A program made the position numbers and the translations under genes. The notes under the pieces were generated by a model, which was given only the letters and a program-made list of their open reading frames with translations, made no database searches and was not told the origin of the DNA. Shown one piece after another: positions 28,669-29,304 of a DNA stretch of 29,304 nt (positions within the stretch are counted from its first letter, which is position 1; every line of letters starts with the position of its first letter). The stretch comes from UBA8886 sp963578705. GTDB lineage: Archaea > Thermoplasmatota > Poseidoniia > MGIII > CG-Epi1. The stretch spans positions 1-29,304 of the forward strand of contig CAUZDT010000008.1 of NCBI GenBank assembly GCA_963578705.1, in the 5' to 3' direction.

Positions 28669-29304
28669 ATGGGTGGAGACCGTTTTTCGAATATACTTGC
28701 CGTTGATGATGACTATCCAATCCGTATGGGTATGGAATTCCTGTTCAAGAAGTGGCCTGAATTCAATCTTTACCTTGCCGAAGGTCCAGATGAGGCCCTC
28801 AGGAAACTGGACGAACGTAATTACCTGATGATGTTCTGCGATATAAACATGCCCGTAATGTCTGGCCTGGAATTACTGAAGATTGTCAAATCCAATAAGC
28901 CGGAACTCCCCGTAGTTATGCTTACGTCTGAAACAGATATCCAGAATTCCATAACTGCCTTCAGGTATGGTGCCATGGACTACATCCTGAAACCAATGAC
29001 TGTTACGACAGTGCGGGAGGCAATTGTCAAGGCCATGGAGATTGTTAAAGAACAGGAAAGGAAGGTAGAGGGGATTATTGACCTCTCTGAATTCCGCGCG
29101 CTGGTCGATAATTTCTCGCCTGAGAAAATGGGGCTCTATGACCCTGGTTCCAGAACTGCTGAATTCACCCAACTGGTCAATGCACTACAGGAAAAACTGA
29201 TTCATCCTGGAAAGGCAGGACGTATACATAATCTATTCCTGTTAACTAAATCTGGGATTGTGATCGGAAAGCTTACGACTAATGAGGTAGACAAGACCGA
29301 TGCA
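28669..29304 (+). CDS. Response regulator with unknown C-terminal domain, 3' end beyond window
   Basis: From ATG 28669 the frame is open to the window edge (212 codons, no stop). Residues about 8-122 are a receiver with acid pocket D13-D15 (LAVDDDYPIRMG), phospho-acceptor D58 (MMFCDINMPVMSG), T86 (VVMLTSETD) and K108 (YGAMDYILKPM). After a helical linker (EIVKEQERKVEGII) a second domain begins (about 140-212+). It contains RIHNLFLLTKSGIVIGKLTT, which resembles the strand-turn-strand of roadblock/longin-type small signalling domains; this is a weak guess. There is no helix-turn-helix in the part seen. It lies 12 bp after the receiver gene and likely belongs to the same operon, as the output of the relay. 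Confidence 0.85.
   Translation, partial: MGGDRFSNILAVDDDYPIRMGMEFLFKKWPEFNLYLAEGPDEALRKLDERNYLMMFCDINMPVMSGLELLKIVKSNKPELPVVMLTSETDIQNSITAFRYGAMDYILKPMTVTTVREAIVKAMEIVKEQERKVEGIIDLSEFRALVDNFSPEKMGLYDPGSRTAEFTQLVNALQEKLIHPGKAGRIHNLFLLTKSGIVIGKLTTNEVDKTDA

Larger units (their letters stand above)
25577..29304. other. AT-richer block with a sensory phosphorelay, probably acquired
   Basis: At 25577 the sequence changes within a few bases from strongly GC-rich coding DNA to clearly AT-richer DNA that continues to the window end. Codons such as ATA, AGA, TTA and AAT are common here and rare before. All four genes in the block are two-component signalling parts of a bacterial style. No tRNA, transposase or repeat marks the junction in the part seen. 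I infer transfer or a recombination boundary; an assembly join is also possible. Confidence 0.7.

Noticed and set aside
1..29304. CRISPR arrays, transposases or integrase attachment sites
   Set aside because: No regularly spaced repeats, transposase motifs or tRNA-end duplications were seen on either strand.

Overview
The window reads as a chromosomal or fosmid segment from a GC-rich marine-type euryarchaeon. A Thermoplasmatota lineage such as Marine Group II/III is my best guess, made from gene content and not from any search. Archaeal markers are L18e-L13-S9-RpoN in one cluster, diphthine synthase (Dph5), an archaeal-type riboflavin reductase, TATA-box promoters about 25 bp ahead of start codons, and a 12-gene NADH-dehydrogenase-like operon without nuoE, nuoF and nuoG.

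Layout. (1) Positions 1-2214: the 5' part of an alanine-rich 11-mer-repeat protein (-), tRNA-Leu(UAG) (+), a tiny charged ORF (+), an SRPBCC protein (-), a truncated ROK sugar-kinase remnant (+), a GNAT acetyltransferase (-) and tRNA-Pro(GGG) (-). (2) 2246-3615 (-): rpl18e-rpl13-rps9-rpoN. (3) 3659-6316 (-): arfC-purN and panB-JAMM protease. (4) 6401-17720 (+): nuoABCDHIJ(J2)KLMN plus a small basic ORF, tightly overlapping. (5) 17717-22984 (-): a polyprenyl diphosphate synthase and carAB. (6) 23317-25580: dph5 (-), a YjbQ/UPF0047 gene (+) and an MDR oxidoreductase (+). (7) 25577-29304: an abruptly AT-richer block with a histidine phosphotransfer protein (-), an ammonium transporter fused to a histidine kinase (+), a stand-alone receiver (+) and a second, incomplete response regulator (+).

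The most striking content is the remodelled complex I. NuoM carries a secretory signal plus an N-terminal plastocyanin-like blue-copper domain with a complete His/Cys/His/Met ligand set. The NuoJ C-terminal half carries about 170 residues of fibronectin-III-like sequence between two membrane helices. NuoI has four [4Fe-4S] motifs instead of two. Together these suggest a complex I that takes electrons from a ferredoxin-like donor and exposes unusual domains, one with copper, on the outer face of the membrane.

The second system is the Amt-histidine kinase module. The kinase lacks a receiver of its own, while a REC protein, an HPt protein and a second regulator are encoded beside it, so an ammonium-sensing phosphorelay split over several proteins is likely. 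It lies in a block whose base composition differs sharply from the rest, suggesting transfer. Many genes in the window appear to have leaderless mRNAs, and several divergent pairs share one AT-rich element or have closely packed elements.
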